Assembly (NCBI GenBank): GCA_002355455.1 | Contig: AP017375.1 | Coordinates: 1,922,001 to 1,986,000 of the forward strand | DNA length: 64,000 nucleotides | DNA from: Stanieria sp. NIES-3757 | Lineage (GTDB): Bacteria; Cyanobacteriota; Cyanobacteriia; Cyanobacteriales; Xenococcaceae | Direction of reading: 5' to 3' | Shown: positions 63,146-64,000 of the stretch, piece by piece | Position numbering within the stretch: the first letter of the stretch is position 1 | Layout: each line of letters begins with the position of its first letter | Program-made: the position numbers and the translations under genes | The notes under the pieces: model-generated | What the model was told of the DNA's origin: nothing | Database searches by the model: none | Seen by the model: the letters and a program-made list of their open reading frames with translations, nothing else

Positions 63146-63985
63146 GTGTCAATCACCGAACATAAAATACAAGTAGGGAAACTGGAATGGTTTTATCGAC
63201 TAGCCGAAGCTAAGAGTGATAACCCTCCTGTGCTGTTGCTACACGGCTTACCAGCCCATAGTTATACTTGGCGCAAAATCATGCCCGAATTAGCACAAAC
63301 AGGATATACTGCGATCGCGCCTGATTGGATTGGTTGTGGTTTTTCGGCTAAACCTGATAAACGAGATTTTGCTTATACTCCTGATGCTTTTATTGATGCC
63401 TTGGCAGACTTTATTGCTGCTCTAGAATTAACCTCTTTTCATCTGGTTGTGCAAGGATTTTTAGGTTCAGTCGGCTTACAATACGCTTTACGCAATCCTG
63501 AACAAATCGAGCGATTAATTATTTTAAATACTCCTATTGCCACTACTGCCAAATTACCTTGGAAGATGAAACAGTGGGGTTTTCCTTTTGTGGGAGATAT
63601 GGCAACTCAAGATCCACTTTTAGTTGACCGCACTTTGGAAGGAGGAAGTGGTTTTGTCATCTCTGACAAAGATTTAGACGTACTACGTAAACCTTTTTTA
63701 CAAACTTCATCAGTAGGAAGGGCGTTAGTTGCCATTATTAATCGAATGGCATTAGAAAAAAGTATGAATGAAATAGCAACGGGTTTGAGTACATGGGAAA
63801 AGCCTGCTTGTTTGATTTGGGGAATGCTCGATCCTTGGCTATCGGCGGAGGATGCAGAAAATTTAGCTGCTAATTCTTCCATAGAACTTCTCAAACTAGC
63901 AGAAGCCAAACATTATCCTCAAGAACATTGGTCATCCGAAATTGCAGAAAAAATCAGCTACTTTTTTCGCCGTGAAGTTTTCTAA
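63146..63985 (+). CDS. Alpha/beta hydrolase-fold protein lacking a nucleophile
   Basis: A 279-residue alpha/beta hydrolase-fold protein from GTG 63146. Fold signatures are L-L-L-H-G-L-P-A-H-S (30-39) and A-P-D-W-I-G-C-G-F-S (58-67). The nucleophile elbow reads H-L-V-V-Q-G104-F-L-G, with Gly where Ser or Asp should be. The late loop has A-K-H-Y-P-Q-E-H-W with candidate His residues. It may be a non-catalytic protein or use another chemistry. It is the last gene of the window, and ends at TAA 63985. Confidence 0.8.
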   Translation: MSITEHKIQVGKLEWFYRLAEAKSDNPPVLLLHGLPAHSYTWRKIMPELAQTGYTAIAPDWIGCGFSAKPDKRDFAYTPDAFIDALADFIAALELTSFHLVVQGFLGSVGLQYALRNPEQIERLIILNTPIATTAKLPWKMKQWGFPFVGDMATQDPLLVDRTLEGGSGFVISDKDLDVLRKPFLQTSSVGRALVAIINRMALEKSMNEIATGLSTWEKPACLIWGMLDPWLSAEDAENLAANSSIELLKLAEAKHYPQEHWSSEIAEKISYFFRREVF

Positions 63986-64000
63986 ATCGACGAATTATTG

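Overview
The window is chromosomal DNA from a cyanobacterium. The evidence is dense HIP1 octamers (GCGATCGC), AT-rich DNA, a ChlH-type Mg-chelatase subunit, a CCB1-like cytochrome b6f assembly factor, glucosylglycerol-phosphate phosphatase, an SLH/OprB porin, and several cyanobacterial families (DUF3155, Tll0287-like domain, DUF1400). The style recalls Pleurocapsales such as Stanieria, but that is a weak guess. No rRNA, tRNA or CRISPR array was recognised.

Region by region. 1-549 is the 3' part of an alpha-oxoamine synthase/aminotransferase gene. 660-3534 is an AAA/OLD-like ATPase gene split by a decayed IS630 element. 3725-9384 holds a SnoaL remnant, an aldo/keto reductase, an AbrB-PIN toxin-antitoxin pair, a divergent CoaBC-like flavoprotein, a B12-radical SAM protein and a GNAT protein. 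9725-15682 is membrane and stress genes: a small ORF, plsY, mgtC-like, DedA, a P2-type ATPase and a YflT-like protein. 16267-19481 has a dead SDR gene, hisS, an ABC ATPase and a Trp-rich protein. 19549-23560 encodes the Wza/Wzc exopolysaccharide export pair. 23827-32550 carries regulators and transporters: a CCB1-like protein, DUF3155, a histidine kinase, a sugar permease, a heme-sensor-like HAMP protein, and a Ser/Thr kinase divergent from a double-FHA ABC transporter. 32556-38697 is a sugar/glycan block: galE, a CBM6/beta-helix protein, DUF6492 and GT2. 39244-43697 holds secreted proteins, an alpha/beta hydrolase, and a chrA/DUF442/PadR group with a palindromic operator candidate. 43885-53621 includes stpA, a WecG-type transferase, a D-2-hydroxyacid dehydrogenase, an exonuclease, a porin and a sugar transporter. 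53704-63985 ends with DUF2993, a curlin-like protein, hydrolases, a radical SAM gene, a chlH paralog and hicAB.

How genes work together. wza, wzc, galE, GT2 and WecG can serve extracellular polysaccharide production. The divergent kinase and FHA-ABC transporter could form a phosphorylation-controlled exporter. chrA, DUF442 and padR look like one oxyanion or sulfur stress module.

The most striking structural signal is a family of palindromes of the type GAGACGt-n-aCGTCTC. Five copies are intergenic. Two more lie inside chlH in the same reading frame and are translated as V-E-T-x-x-x-A-S, like a palindromic repeat tolerated inside a protein. A second signal is a hicAB module placed between the 3' end of chlH and a 37-bp near-copy of that end. 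A third is a 50-bp insertion at a HIP1 site, with CGCTT repeats, that helped kill an SDR gene.
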